From Venatoribacter pacificus (GTDB lineage Bacteria; Pseudomonadota; Gammaproteobacteria; Pseudomonadales; Oceanobacteraceae), in contig NZ_JAOANI010000002.1 in NCBI RefSeq assembly GCF_025318105.1, positions 1 to 64,000 of the forward strand: a stretch of DNA of 64,000 nucleotides. Direction: 5' to 3'. The notes beneath the pieces were generated by a model. It was not told the origin of the DNA, searched no databases, and saw only the letters and a program-made list of their open reading frames with translations. This document shows positions 1 through 6,881 of the stretch, piece after piece; positions within the stretch are counted from its first letter, which is position 1; each line of letters starts with the position of its first letter. A program made the position numbers and the translations under genes.

Positions 1-60
1 GTAAGCACCCACACGAATTACTTAATGCTTGAATTTTTAAAGAACATCGCTTCGTTTCTC
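1..60 (-). other. rRNA operon 5' leader (boxA-like), leaving the window
   Basis: Read on the minus strand, positions 46-35 give TGTTCTTTAAAA, a 10/12 match to the E. coli rRNA boxA antiterminator. The next bases, ending at position 1, resemble the pre-16S leader of gammaproteobacteria (GTGTGGGTGCTTAC at the edge). No 16S sequence itself is inside the window. The leader lies directly downstream of four tandem promoters, which is why I read it as a leader and not as a 16S-23S spacer. Inference from pattern recognition only. Confidence 0.6.
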
Positions 61-76
61 TCAAAGCGGGCTGCGT

Positions 77-104
77 ATTCTATATAAGCAGCTCTTTATG
101 TCAA
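77..104 (-). promoter_or_regulatory. rRNA-type promoter 1 (closest to the leader)
   Basis: On the minus strand a perfect -35 TTGACA (104-99), a 16-bp spacer and -10 TAGAAT (82-77), followed by a GC-containing discriminator. It points toward the boxA-like leader at 46-35. The TTGACA/16/TAGAAT geometry is typical of strong rRNA promoters. Confidence 0.7.
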
Positions 105-178
105 GCGATTTGTTTGAATCTTTTCAACCGCTTAACTGCCTGAATCATTTCGCTTTCGCTTCTCAACTCAGGCGGCGC

Positions 179-206
179 ACTTTACAGCACCTTCAGATTG
201 TGTCAA
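179..206 (-). promoter_or_regulatory. rRNA-type promoter 2
   Basis: Minus strand -35 TTGACA (206-201), 16-bp spacer, -10 TAAAGT (184-179), then a GCGCC discriminator. The GC-rich discriminator right after the -10 is characteristic of promoters under ppGpp/DksA stringent control. Confidence 0.65.
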
Positions 207-293
207 GCGTTAATTTTCAAAATTTCTTTTAAAATCAACCACTTAACTTAGCTTCAGATAACCCTTTCGAGCCACTCTCAAAGCAGGTGGCGC

Positions 294-321
294 ATTCTAC
301 GCTTTTACCGACCGAAATCAA
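294..321 (-). promoter_or_regulatory. rRNA-type promoter 3
   Basis: Minus strand -35 TTGATT (321-316), 16-bp spacer, -10 TAGAAT (299-294), then GCGCC. Its sequence downstream of the -10 (GCGCCACCTGCTTTGAGAG) is similar to that of promoter 1, which suggests the promoters arose by duplication. Confidence 0.6.
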
Positions 322-434
322 TACCTTTTTCGAGAACTTTCCAGCAACTTGCGATTCGCTAGAATCTTGTAAGTCATTGAAAAGCAAAGCTTTTTCAATC
401 TTCCCGACACGCCGTAGCGTGTCAAGAGGGGCGC

Positions 435-462
435 ATTATAGAGAGATCCTGCCAGCGGTCAA
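435..462 (-). promoter_or_regulatory. rRNA-type promoter 4 (most upstream)
   Basis: Minus strand -35 TTGACC (462-457), 16-bp spacer, consensus -10 TATAAT (440-435), then GCGCCCC. This has the best -10 of the four. A perfect 7-bp inverted repeat with a 4-base loop (GACACGC at 406-412, GCGTGTC at 417-423) lies just downstream of its start region. Confidence 0.65.
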
Positions 463-619
463 CAGGTTTCTGAAAAAAATTTACAGGAGCATTTTCAGCC
501 TCCCTTTTCCCCCTTCTATATAAAGCACGTATACTTGCCGCCTTAATTCCCGGAGCCACCCGGCTCCCTGGTTCGGACTGTTTATCTGTTCCAGTATCTT
601 TTTAAGAAAGAGGTTAGTC
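463..619 (+). promoter_or_regulatory. queC upstream region
   Basis: This gap contains a possible -10 TATACT (530-535) without a convincing -35, a small hairpin GGAGCC/GGCTCC (552-557, 562-567), and an AAGAGG ribosome-binding site before the queC ATG at 620. I looked for a preQ1 riboswitch and do not see one. The whole stretch 1-619 holds no believable gene. Confidence 0.35.
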
Positions 620-1282
620 ATGGCCGAGAAAGCCGTTGTTATTTATTCCGGCGGGATGGATTCCTTTACCATTCTTAATAAAGCTAAGACAGAAGGATAC
701 GAGCTCTATGCTCTGACCTTTGATTATGGCCAGAAGCACCGCAAGGAAATCGCCTTTGCCACCCGCGTGTGTGAAGAGCTGGGTATCAATCACCGTATCA
801 TTGATATCACCGCTATCAATCAGCTGCTGCAGAGTTCCTCTCTGACGTCTGACATCGAAATCCCGGAAGGCCACTATGAAGCGGCCAATATGAAATCCAC
901 CGTGGTGCCGAACCGCAATATGATTCTGCTGTCACTGGCTATTGGCTATGCCGTGGATATTGGGGCCAGCAAAGTATTTTATGGCGCGCATTCCGGTGAT
1001 CACGCAATTTACCCGGATTGCCGTCCGGACTTTGTTCACGCTATGAATAAAGTCGCCAAGCTGGCCAACTACGAGCCGGTTGATATTGTTACGCCTTACC
1101 TGAACAGCGACAAAACAGAGATCCTCGCCGACGGTCTGAAGATGGGGCTGGATTATGGTAAGTCCTGGACCTGCTACAACGGTCGTGAGAAAGCCTGCGG
1201 CAAGTGCGGCTCCTGCGTTGAACGCCTGGAGGCCTTTGCCCATAACCATGCCACCGACCCACTGGCTTACGAGAACAGCTGA
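620..1282 (+). CDS. queC: 7-cyano-7-deazaguanine synthase QueC
   Basis: QueC converts 7-carboxy-7-deazaguanine to preQ0 with ATP and ammonia, the nitrile-forming step on the way to queuosine in tRNA. The 220-residue protein has the PP-loop SGGMDS at residues 10-15, which binds ATP, the conserved VPNRN segment near residue 97, and a C-terminal zinc knot with Cys185, Cys193, Cys196 and Cys199 (CGKCGSC). The length is normal for the family. The start is set by an AAGAGG ribosome-binding site. Its stop overlaps the start of queE in a TGATG, so the two are translationally coupled. The enzyme is cytosolic. No other que gene is in the window. Confidence 0.96.
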   Translation: MAEKAVVIYSGGMDSFTILNKAKTEGYELYALTFDYGQKHRKEIAFATRVCEELGINHRIIDITAINQLLQSSSLTSDIEIPEGHYEAANMKSTVVPNRNMILLSLAIGYAVDIGASKVFYGAHSGDHAIYPDCRPDFVHAMNKVAKLANYEPVDIVTPYLNSDKTEILADGLKMGLDYGKSWTCYNGREKACGKCGSCVERLEAFAHNHATDPLAYENS

Positions 1283-1971
1283 TGGCCGCCGACCGCTACC
1301 GCGTTAAGGAAGTTTTTTACACACTGCAGGGCGAAGGCGCACAGGCCGGACGCCCTTCTGTGTTTTGTCGCTTCAGTAAATGCAATCTGTGGAACGGGCG
1401 CGAAGATTCCCGTGCTGACGCCGTGTGTGATTTCTGCGATACCGATTTTATCGGCACCGATGGTGACAATGGCGGAATCTACAGTGCAGCGGAACTGGTC
1501 AGCCTGATCAGCAGCCTGTGGCCAGACCCCGCTCAGGGAGTTCCCTATGTGGTCTGCACCGGCGGTGAGCCTTTACTGCAACTCGACGTACCTTTAACAG
1601 AAGCACTGCACGAAGCGGGTTTTGAAATCGGCGTTGAAACCAACGGTACCCTGCCTGCACCTGCGGGTATCGACTGGCTTTGCCTGAGTCCCAAAGCCGA
1701 TGCCGGGATTGTGCTTACCGAGTGTGATGAGCTGAAGCTGGTCTATCCGCAGAGCAAAGCCATGCCGGAACGCTTTGCTTCTTTTAATGCACGGCATTTT
1801 TATCTGCAGCCGATGGCCGACTATCAGGCCATGATTCTGGCAACGGATAAGAATGAAGGGGCGAAAGAAGGCTTATCAACCAGCAATATGCGCAAGACCG
1901 TCGAATATTGTCTTGCCCACCCGCAATGGAAGCTGAGCCTGCAAACGCATAAATGGCTGGGGATCGACTGA
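1282..1971 (+). CDS. queE: 7-carboxy-7-deazaguanine synthase QueE (radical SAM)
   Basis: QueE is a radical SAM enzyme that contracts the ring of 6-carboxytetrahydropterin to 7-carboxy-7-deazaguanine, supplying the substrate of QueC encoded immediately upstream. The N-terminus has the TLQGEG substrate and metal segment (residues 14-19). The iron-sulfur cluster cysteines are Cys34, Cys49 and Cys52, spaced CX14CX2C and not the textbook CX3CX2C. This longer spacing is known from one structural subgroup of QueE (Burkholderia multivorans). TGGEP-type SAM contacts follow (GGEPLLQL near residue 95). The length of 229 residues is normal. The gene is followed by a convergent oxidoreductase gene. Confidence 0.95.
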   Translation: MAADRYRVKEVFYTLQGEGAQAGRPSVFCRFSKCNLWNGREDSRADAVCDFCDTDFIGTDGDNGGIYSAAELVSLISSLWPDPAQGVPYVVCTGGEPLLQLDVPLTEALHEAGFEIGVETNGTLPAPAGIDWLCLSPKADAGIVLTECDELKLVYPQSKAMPERFASFNARHFYLQPMADYQAMILATDKNEGAKEGLSTSNMRKTVEYCLAHPQWKLSLQTHKWLGID

Positions 1972-2005
1972 TCCGCGCTATCTTCTGTTACTAACGGCGT
2001 GCTGC

Positions 2006-2983
2006 TCAAAAATCGGGCAGCATGATCGCCTTATTCGTCAGCGTTCCGCTTTCATAGCGCGAATGAAGCGCAGCCACATCCGACATGCCATAACGCTGCA
2101 GCGGCAATCCCTTAAGTTCGCCCGCCTCAATACCGGCGGTTAACGTACGCAGACAGTCCCCATGAGCGGCCATATTCTCCTGTCGGAGTAACGGCAACAG
2201 AATAAAGATGGCGTGCAAGGTCAGTGCCTTAGCGTGAGCCTGTGATAAATCATACTGGTTACGGGCGTTAATCGTCGCCACCTGGGCGTAAGGCGCTGCC
2301 AACTCAAGCGCGGTTTGCAGCCCGGCTCCGCCAAAAGTATCCAGTACTTTATTGAAACGCTCACCCTGAGCAACCAATTGCGCGCACTCGCTGTGCAGCC
2401 AACCACGACCGCCATAGGCTTCAACCTGCCGGATACGATCCTTATTACCGGCAGAACCCTCGATCAGCAATCCCTGTTGGCGCGCGATCTGCGTCATCAT
2501 CAGACCGACCGCACCGGAAGCCCCCACCACAAACAAACGCTCCCCGGCCTGTAACTGCAGACGTTCTAATGCGGCATAAGCAGTGATGGCGGCTACTGGC
2601 AGAGCAGCACATTCTTCCAGCGGCATACCAACCGGTGCGGGCGCCAACAAAGCCGCATCGGCAATCATATATTCTGCCAGCGCACCATAATGCCCCTTAA
2701 CCCCGCCGGCGCAGCCATAAACAGCATCGCCCGGAGAAAATGCACTGACGCCTTCGCCTACTGCTTCTATATAACCGCTGACATCACAGCCCAGCACGCC
2801 GGATTCAGGGGCAATCGCCGCCAAGCCTGCCCGAATCTTGGTATCTACCGGGTTAAAGCCTGCGGCAGCAACGCGAATCAGCACCTGCCCGGCTCCGGGC
2901 TGCGGCAGTTCAATCGGTACCTTGTGCAGAACATCCGCCCCACCCGTCTGAGCCATCGCCCAGGCCTGACAATGAATCGTCAT
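2006..2983 (-). CDS. MDR-family NAD(P)H quinone oxidoreductase-like protein
   Basis: A 325-residue medium-chain dehydrogenase/reductase without structural zinc. The N-terminal GroES-like fold shows the conserved GFNPVD (42-47) and GxDVSG segments. The nucleotide-binding Rossmann motif is VGASGAVG (153-160), typical of quinone reductases and related enoyl reductases. Catalytic zinc ligands of alcohol dehydrogenases are absent, so NADPH-dependent reduction of quinones or activated alkenes is more likely than alcohol oxidation; the substrate cannot be told. Its ATG overlaps the stop of the upstream LysR-type regulator gene (ATGA at 2980-2983), so the two form an operon. Confidence 0.85.
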   Translation of the reverse strand: MTIHCQAWAMAQTGGADVLHKVPIELPQPGAGQVLIRVAAAGFNPVDTKIRAGLAAIAPESGVLGCDVSGYIEAVGEGVSAFSPGDAVYGCAGGVKGHYGALAEYMIADAALLAPAPVGMPLEECAALPVAAITAYAALERLQLQAGERLFVVGASGAVGLMMTQIARQQGLLIEGSAGNKDRIRQVEAYGGRGWLHSECAQLVAQGERFNKVLDTFGGAGLQTALELAAPYAQVATINARNQYDLSQAHAKALTLHAIFILLPLLRQENMAAHGDCLRTLTAGIEAGELKGLPLQRYGMSDVAALHSRYESGTLTNKAIMLPDF

Positions 2984-3867
2984 TTGGATTCTCCCTGCGG
3001 AGCTGCCAATGCAGAAGCAGCCGTGACATTGGTAGCAATTTGCTCGATCACTTTATTAATCAGCTCTTCGCGACCACTGCTGGCATGAAAGCTGGCATAA
3101 ACGGTGCGATTGATCACCGGCGCATCCGGCACCACATGCATCTGCCCACTGTCGAGGTAAGGCTGAATCAGGCTGGACGGTAAATACGCCGAGCCGCCAT
3201 TACTAAGAATACAATCCAGTGCAATCCGCCCGGTATTGGTCTGCAATACCGGCGGTTTGGCACCTTTGAATTCCTGCGCATGCTGGATCTGAAATGATGT
3301 CCCCCAATCCACCAGCACATAGTCCTGGGCCAAAGCTTCCTGCCAACTGTCACAGGGTTCGCCGGAAACCAGATACAGCGGGATATTCATCACTTCGATA
3401 GTAGTCAGCTCATCAACCTTGGGCGCATCAAATACAAAGGCCAGGTCGAGCGTACGCTCAATAATCTGTCGCACCAGGTTACCACTTGAATGCGCCATCG
3501 CATTTAACGCAATCCCCGGAGAGCTGCTCATAAACAGGCGCAACTGTTCCTGCAGAAAAGCATCCCAGAGATTCGGGGTTGCCCCCAGCGACATCTGCTG
3601 GCTTTTGCCATCGGCCATCGCCACTTCCTGACGAATGCGCTGCTCGAGCAAAACACTGCTCTCAGCCAATGGCATGAGTTTCTCACCGGCCGGTGTCAAT
3701 TGAATGTTGTTACGCTGACGGGAGAACAGTTCAACCCCCAGAAGTCCTTCCAGCTGGCGCACCCGGAAACTGACGGCAGACTGCGTCAGATACAGGTTTT
3801 CCGCCGCCCGGCCGAAGTGTCGGGTGCGTGAAACTTCCATAAAGGTTTTAAGCAGTTCTGTATCCAT
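2980..3867 (-). CDS. hdfR: LysR-family regulator, HdfR-like
   Basis: A 295-residue LysR-type transcription factor. The N-terminal winged helix-turn-helix (about residues 1-60) closely resembles E. coli HdfR, including ELLKTFMEVSRTRHFGRAAE and LYLTQSAVSFRVRQLE. A substrate-binding domain follows. I chose the ATG at 3867 because HdfR proteins begin MDTELLKTF; a TTG three codons upstream is less likely. E. coli HdfR represses flhDC, but this window has no flhDC and uses Pseudomonas-type flagellar control, so that role cannot be transferred. Divergent pairing with maoP matches the E. coli arrangement. It is translationally coupled to the downstream oxidoreductase gene. Confidence 0.85.
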   Translation of the reverse strand: MDTELLKTFMEVSRTRHFGRAAENLYLTQSAVSFRVRQLEGLLGVELFSRQRNNIQLTPAGEKLMPLAESSVLLEQRIRQEVAMADGKSQQMSLGATPNLWDAFLQEQLRLFMSSSPGIALNAMAHSSGNLVRQIIERTLDLAFVFDAPKVDELTTIEVMNIPLYLVSGEPCDSWQEALAQDYVLVDWGTSFQIQHAQEFKGAKPPVLQTNTGRIALDCILSNGGSAYLPSSLIQPYLDSGQMHVVPDAPVINRTVYASFHASSGREELINKVIEQIATNVTAASALAAPQGESK

Positions 3868-3974
3868 ATCAACCAAATAAAATTTTCGTTACGATAAGTT
3901 TTTTTTGTTTTACCGGCGAATCATGCCTGACCATACTCCGCCCAAAATTACCTCATCGGGATAGTAGGTGCAGA
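3868..3974. promoter_or_regulatory. hdfR-maoP divergent control region
   Basis: This 107-bp intergenic region carries divergent promoters by position. A short palindrome TCGT-T-ACGA (3886-3894) within an AT-rich tract is a plausible LysR operator. In E. coli the maoS site recognised by the MaoP system lies next to maoP; I cannot recall its exact sequence, so I do not claim a match. Confidence 0.4.
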
Positions 3975-4322
3975 ATGGACAATAGCCAAGTGAAGAGTTT
4001 TGACTGCGACAAAAAGTTCTTTGACGACCGCAATTTTCCACGTGGTTTCCAGCGCTCCGGGGATTTCACCCGTACTCAGGCGCAGATTCTGGAAACCAAA
4101 GGTGTGGCGATGAAAGCCCTGCACGAGGGTAACCGTGCGCCGCAGAACGACGAAGAAGAACGCTTTGTCGCAACCTGCCATGGCCACGAAAAACCAGCCT
4201 CAGATGTTGAAAAAACCTGGGCCATTTATCTCAACGCCTTACGCCGTAAACAAATCTACTTCACCGCCTCTTCTGCTGCCGTTGCAGAGGGTGGCTCGGA
4301 CAGCATTGATAGCGATGATTAA
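3975..4322 (+). CDS. maoP: Macrodomain Ori organization protein MaoP (DUF413/YifE family)
   Basis: A 115-residue DUF413 protein. It aligns well by eye with E. coli YifE/MaoP: the N-terminal segment KKFFDDRNFPRGFQRSGDFT, the QAQILE helix, and a region with EEERFV, C-x-G and E-x-x-W spacing. In E. coli MaoP with the maoS site restricts the Ori macrodomain. The divergent hdfR neighbour supports orthology. The C-terminal tail is acidic and serine-rich. The last 8 bases overlap the start of rimB, so this DNA-organization gene is co-transcribed with the S6-modification genes. Confidence 0.85.
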   Translation: MDNSQVKSFDCDKKFFDDRNFPRGFQRSGDFTRTQAQILETKGVAMKALHEGNRAPQNDEEERFVATCHGHEKPASDVEKTWAIYLNALRRKQIYFTASSAAVAEGGSDSIDSDD

Positions 4323-4743
4323 GCCCGTTCTCGGCTATATAGAACAAGTATCTCTCCCCGACTTTGGCATCCAGTGCCTGGCCAAAGTCGACACCGGGGC
4401 CTGTACCAGCAGTTTACACGCTGAACGCATTGAGCCCTTTAAACGAGACGGAAAATCCTGGGTCCGCTTTCATGTGTTATTCGATAATGACACGGCGGCC
4501 CTGGATCAGATCTGCGAAGCTGAAGTGATCGATCGTCGGGTCATTGCCAGCTCCAATGGCCAGCGCAGCCATCGCTACATTATTAAAACTCAGCTTTTCG
4601 CTGCCGGGAAAACCTGGACCATCGAACTCAGCCTCAGCCACCGCGGCAGCATGAAATACCCCATGCTGATCGGCCGCCGGGCCATCAGTGGGCGTTTTCT
4701 GGTCGATGTCGAACGCCAGTATCCAGGAATTGACTCCCTATGA
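4315..4743 (+). CDS. rimB: Retropepsin-like protease RimB
   Basis: A 142-residue aspartic protease of the retropepsin-like family. The active-site triad Asp26-Thr27-Gly28 sits in AKVDTGACTSSLHA, and the second conserved patch MKYPMLIGR lies near the C-terminus. In Pseudomonas, RimB is encoded next to rimK and trims the glutamate tail that RimK adds to ribosomal protein S6. I chose the ATG at 4315, which overlaps the maoP stop; the reading frame continues upstream inside maoP but that part does not resemble the family. Its stop overlaps the rimK start in ATGA (4740-4743). Confidence 0.85.
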   Translation: MIKPVLGYIEQVSLPDFGIQCLAKVDTGACTSSLHAERIEPFKRDGKSWVRFHVLFDNDTAALDQICEAEVIDRRVIASSNGQRSHRYIIKTQLFAAGKTWTIELSLSHRGSMKYPMLIGRRAISGRFLVDVERQYPGIDSL

Positions 4744-5645
4744 AGATTGCCATTCTGTCCCGCGACGCCAATCTGTATTCCACCCGCCGTCTGGTGGAAG
4801 CTGGCACAGCGCGTGGTCATGAAGTCAGCGTATTGGATACCCTGCACTGTTACATGAACATCAACAGTCTGGATTCCAGTATTCATTATCAGGGCCACGA
4901 ACTGGACGATTTTGACGCCGTTATTCCACGCATTGGTGCGTCGATTACATTCTATGGCACCGCCGTACTGCGCCAGTTCGAAATGATGGGGGTGTATCCC
5001 CTGAACGAATCGGTGGCCATCAGCCGCTCGCGCGACAAGCTGCGCTCGATGCAGCTAATGGCGCGCAAAGGCATTGGTCTGCCGGTTACCGGCTTTGCCC
5101 ACAGCCCGGACGATATTCCCGATCTGATCCGCATGGTCGGCGGCGCTCCACTGGTGATTAAACTGCTGGAAGGCACTCAGGGGATCGGTGTGGTACTGGC
5201 CGAAACCCGTAAAGCGGCCGAAAGCGTGATCGAAGCGTTTATGGGTCTGAAAGCCAACATCATGGTGCAGGAATACATTAAGGAAGCCGGCGGTGCCGAT
5301 ATCCGCTGTTTTGTGGTGGGTGATAAAGTCGTGGCCGCCATGAAGCGTCAGGCGCAGGAAGGCGAATTCCGCTCTAACCTGCACCGTGGTGGCAGCGCCT
5401 CGTTAATCCGTATTACGCCGGAAGAACGTGCCACCGCGGTACGCGCCGCACGCACCATGGGCCTGAACGTGGCCGGTGTGGATATCCTGCGCTCCAACCA
5501 CGGCCCGGTGGTGATGGAAGTGAACTCATCTCCCGGTATTCAGGGCATTGAGGAAGCAACCGGTATTGACGTGGCCGCCAAGATCATGATTTTTATCGAG
5601 AAAAACGCCCGCGCTAACCGCACCCGTACCCGCGGACGCGGCTGA
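4740..5645 (+). CDS. rimK: Ribosomal protein S6 glutamate ligase RimK
   Basis: A 301-residue ATP-grasp ligase that adds glutamate residues to the C-terminus of ribosomal protein S6. Characteristic segments are NESVAISRSRDKL (about residues 88-100), the central ATP-grasp VQEYIKEAGGADIRCFVVG, and the C-terminal metal-binding VMEVNSSPGIQGIE. The length equals E. coli RimK (300). It is the last gene of the maoP-rimB-rimK unit, with ATGA coupling to rimB. In pseudomonads, S6 modification remodels ribosome function and is linked to cyclic di-GMP. The tail is basic (RANRTRTRGRG). Confidence 0.95.
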   Translation: MKIAILSRDANLYSTRRLVEAGTARGHEVSVLDTLHCYMNINSLDSSIHYQGHELDDFDAVIPRIGASITFYGTAVLRQFEMMGVYPLNESVAISRSRDKLRSMQLMARKGIGLPVTGFAHSPDDIPDLIRMVGGAPLVIKLLEGTQGIGVVLAETRKAAESVIEAFMGLKANIMVQEYIKEAGGADIRCFVVGDKVVAAMKRQAQEGEFRSNLHRGGSASLIRITPEERATAVRAARTMGLNVAGVDILRSNHGPVVMEVNSSPGIQGIEEATGIDVAAKIMIFIEKNARANRTRTRGRG

Positions 5646-5653
5646 TTCAAGCG

Positions 5654-5908
5654 TTACAGTCCGTATTGCTGCAGACATAAACGCACGTAATCGGCCCGGT
5701 CGGACCCTTCCAGCTCCATCGACGTCGCCTGAGATTCACATTCCTGCTGAATCTCACGGCGGTATGATTCATCGCCGTCATCCGCTGGCGCGGATATCGT
5801 TTCTTCAGCATCCTCTGCTGGCTCTTCAGCCACACATACAGTGCCACTCAGTCCCCAGAGCGCGGCTGTAATATACAGCCACGACCAACCAGCATTCCGC
5901 TTATGCAT
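5654..5908 (-). CDS. Small exported protein, function unknown
   Basis: An 84-residue protein with an N-terminal signal peptide: basic MHKR, a hydrophobic stretch and a VCVA-EE cleavage-like site near residue 19. The mature part is very acidic, then has two cysteines spaced about 20 residues (QQECESQA and VRLCLQQYGL), which could form a disulfide in the periplasm. I chose the ATG at 5908 because GGAG lies five bases upstream; a longer frame begins 24 bases earlier without a good site. I recognise no named family. It converges with rimK. Confidence 0.6.
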   Translation of the reverse strand: MHKRNAGWSWLYITAALWGLSGTVCVAEEPAEDAEETISAPADDGDESYRREIQQECESQATSMELEGSDRADYVRLCLQQYGL

Positions 5909-6000
5909 AGTATTCTCCGCAAATAGCTGCATTCTGCGAACTGTGATAACAGGCAGCCAGCAAAGAATTTTTGTGGCGACGATCAGAGTTTCTGACCGGT

Positions 6001-6663
6001 TCAGCTCATTGGCGCTGCAATATCTCCTTCCAGTGAGCGCTCGGCAAAATCGGCGGTTTTCACCAGATGCGGATAGGCTTCGGCAACCTGAGCCACAATA
6101 AAATCGACGGGCACATCAGCAAAGGTGCCATGATCCTTCAGATATTCCATATGTGCCCGGCCCTGTTCATCAAACGGCTGAAACACCGAATCCTGCTCAC
6201 CATCAAACTCAAGCACCGCCACGCCCATACGCTCACATAATGCTTTATTGAAGGCCGGTGTCGCTTTTACCCAACGCTCATTCAGCCACAGCTCAATATA
6301 GCCATGCATAACGAATACATCCGAGCGCAGAAACGCCAGCAGCTGCGGCGATGACAGATGATTACGCACATCGGCCAGCCCCAGCCGGGAAGGAATTCCC
6401 AGCGCCCGTGCCATAGTGCCAAGCAACACCGCCTTGGGAATACAGTACGACTGGCCAGCAGCCAGACAATGACTGCCGCTGAAACTTAGCGGATCATCAC
6501 TGAAGGTATAAGGGTTGTAGCGCACACCATCGCGCACTCCGAGATACAACCGGCGGGCAATTTCCAGCGGATCGGTGGCATCACCAGCCAGCGCGTGCGC
6601 CTGTGCCACAACCTGCGGATTGGTTGCATCAAAATAACGGGTGCTTTGCAGATACTGTTCCAT
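6001..6663 (-). CDS. Transglutaminase-like cysteine protease superfamily protein
   Basis: A 220-residue protein of the transglutaminase-like fold. The predicted catalytic Cys74 lies in QSYCIPKAVLL, and His120 in MHGYIELWLN; the third position is in RWVKATPAFN, where the usual Asp is not obvious but which is a recognisable variant of bacterial members. There is no signal peptide, so it is likely cytosolic. Substrate unknown; such proteins act as peptidases or amidases. It stands alone and is divergent from argD. Confidence 0.75.
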   Translation of the reverse strand: MEQYLQSTRYFDATNPQVVAQAHALAGDATDPLEIARRLYLGVRDGVRYNPYTFSDDPLSFSGSHCLAAGQSYCIPKAVLLGTMARALGIPSRLGLADVRNHLSSPQLLAFLRSDVFVMHGYIELWLNERWVKATPAFNKALCERMGVAVLEFDGEQDSVFQPFDEQGRAHMEYLKDHGTFADVPVDFIVAQVAEAYPHLVKTADFAERSLEGDIAAPMS

Positions 6664-6794
6664 GGTGTGGCCTTTATCTTTATATAAGCGTCCACACTAC
6701 TCAGCCGACCCGCCACTGACAATGATCACAACGCCGTGCAACATTAACCGAAATGCTCAGCCCGAGTGGGGATTCGCCTGTCAATCGGGCAACA

Positions 6795-6823
6795 TTTACA
6801 AAGTTACGGCCCTTTCGTATGAT
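6795..6823 (+). promoter_or_regulatory. Promoter of argD (sigma-70 type)
   Basis: -35 TTTACA (6795-6800), exactly 17 bases, -10 TATGAT (6818-6823). A transcription start near 6830 is expected. I see no clear ArgR palindrome next to it. Confidence 0.6.
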
Positions 6824-6837
6824 GCTGACCCTTCCGG

Positions 6838-6858
6838 GGCAGCCAAGGCTGCCTTTTT
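6838..6858 (+). terminator. Hairpin with T-tract in the argD leader
   Basis: GGCAGC (6838-6843), loop CAAG, GCTGCC (6848-6853), then TTTTT (6854-6858). It has the form of an intrinsic terminator but lies between the argD promoter and its start codon, with no upstream plus-strand gene to terminate. It is either an attenuator or a 5'-end hairpin. Confidence 0.5.
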
Positions 6859-6881
6859 GCGTTTCAGAGGATTTGAGTGAT

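Noticed and set aside
287..523. A 78-codon plus-strand frame in the rRNA upstream region
   Set aside because: It covers two promoters on the other strand, has no ribosome-binding site, and its composition is not protein-like.
540..619. A preQ1 riboswitch before queC
   Set aside because: Only a 6-bp hairpin is present; the A-rich tail and pseudoknot partners of preQ1 motifs are missing.
4135..4314. N-terminal 60 codons upstream of rimB in the same frame
   Set aside because: They lie inside maoP in another frame and do not resemble the retropepsin family; the ATG at 4315 fits.
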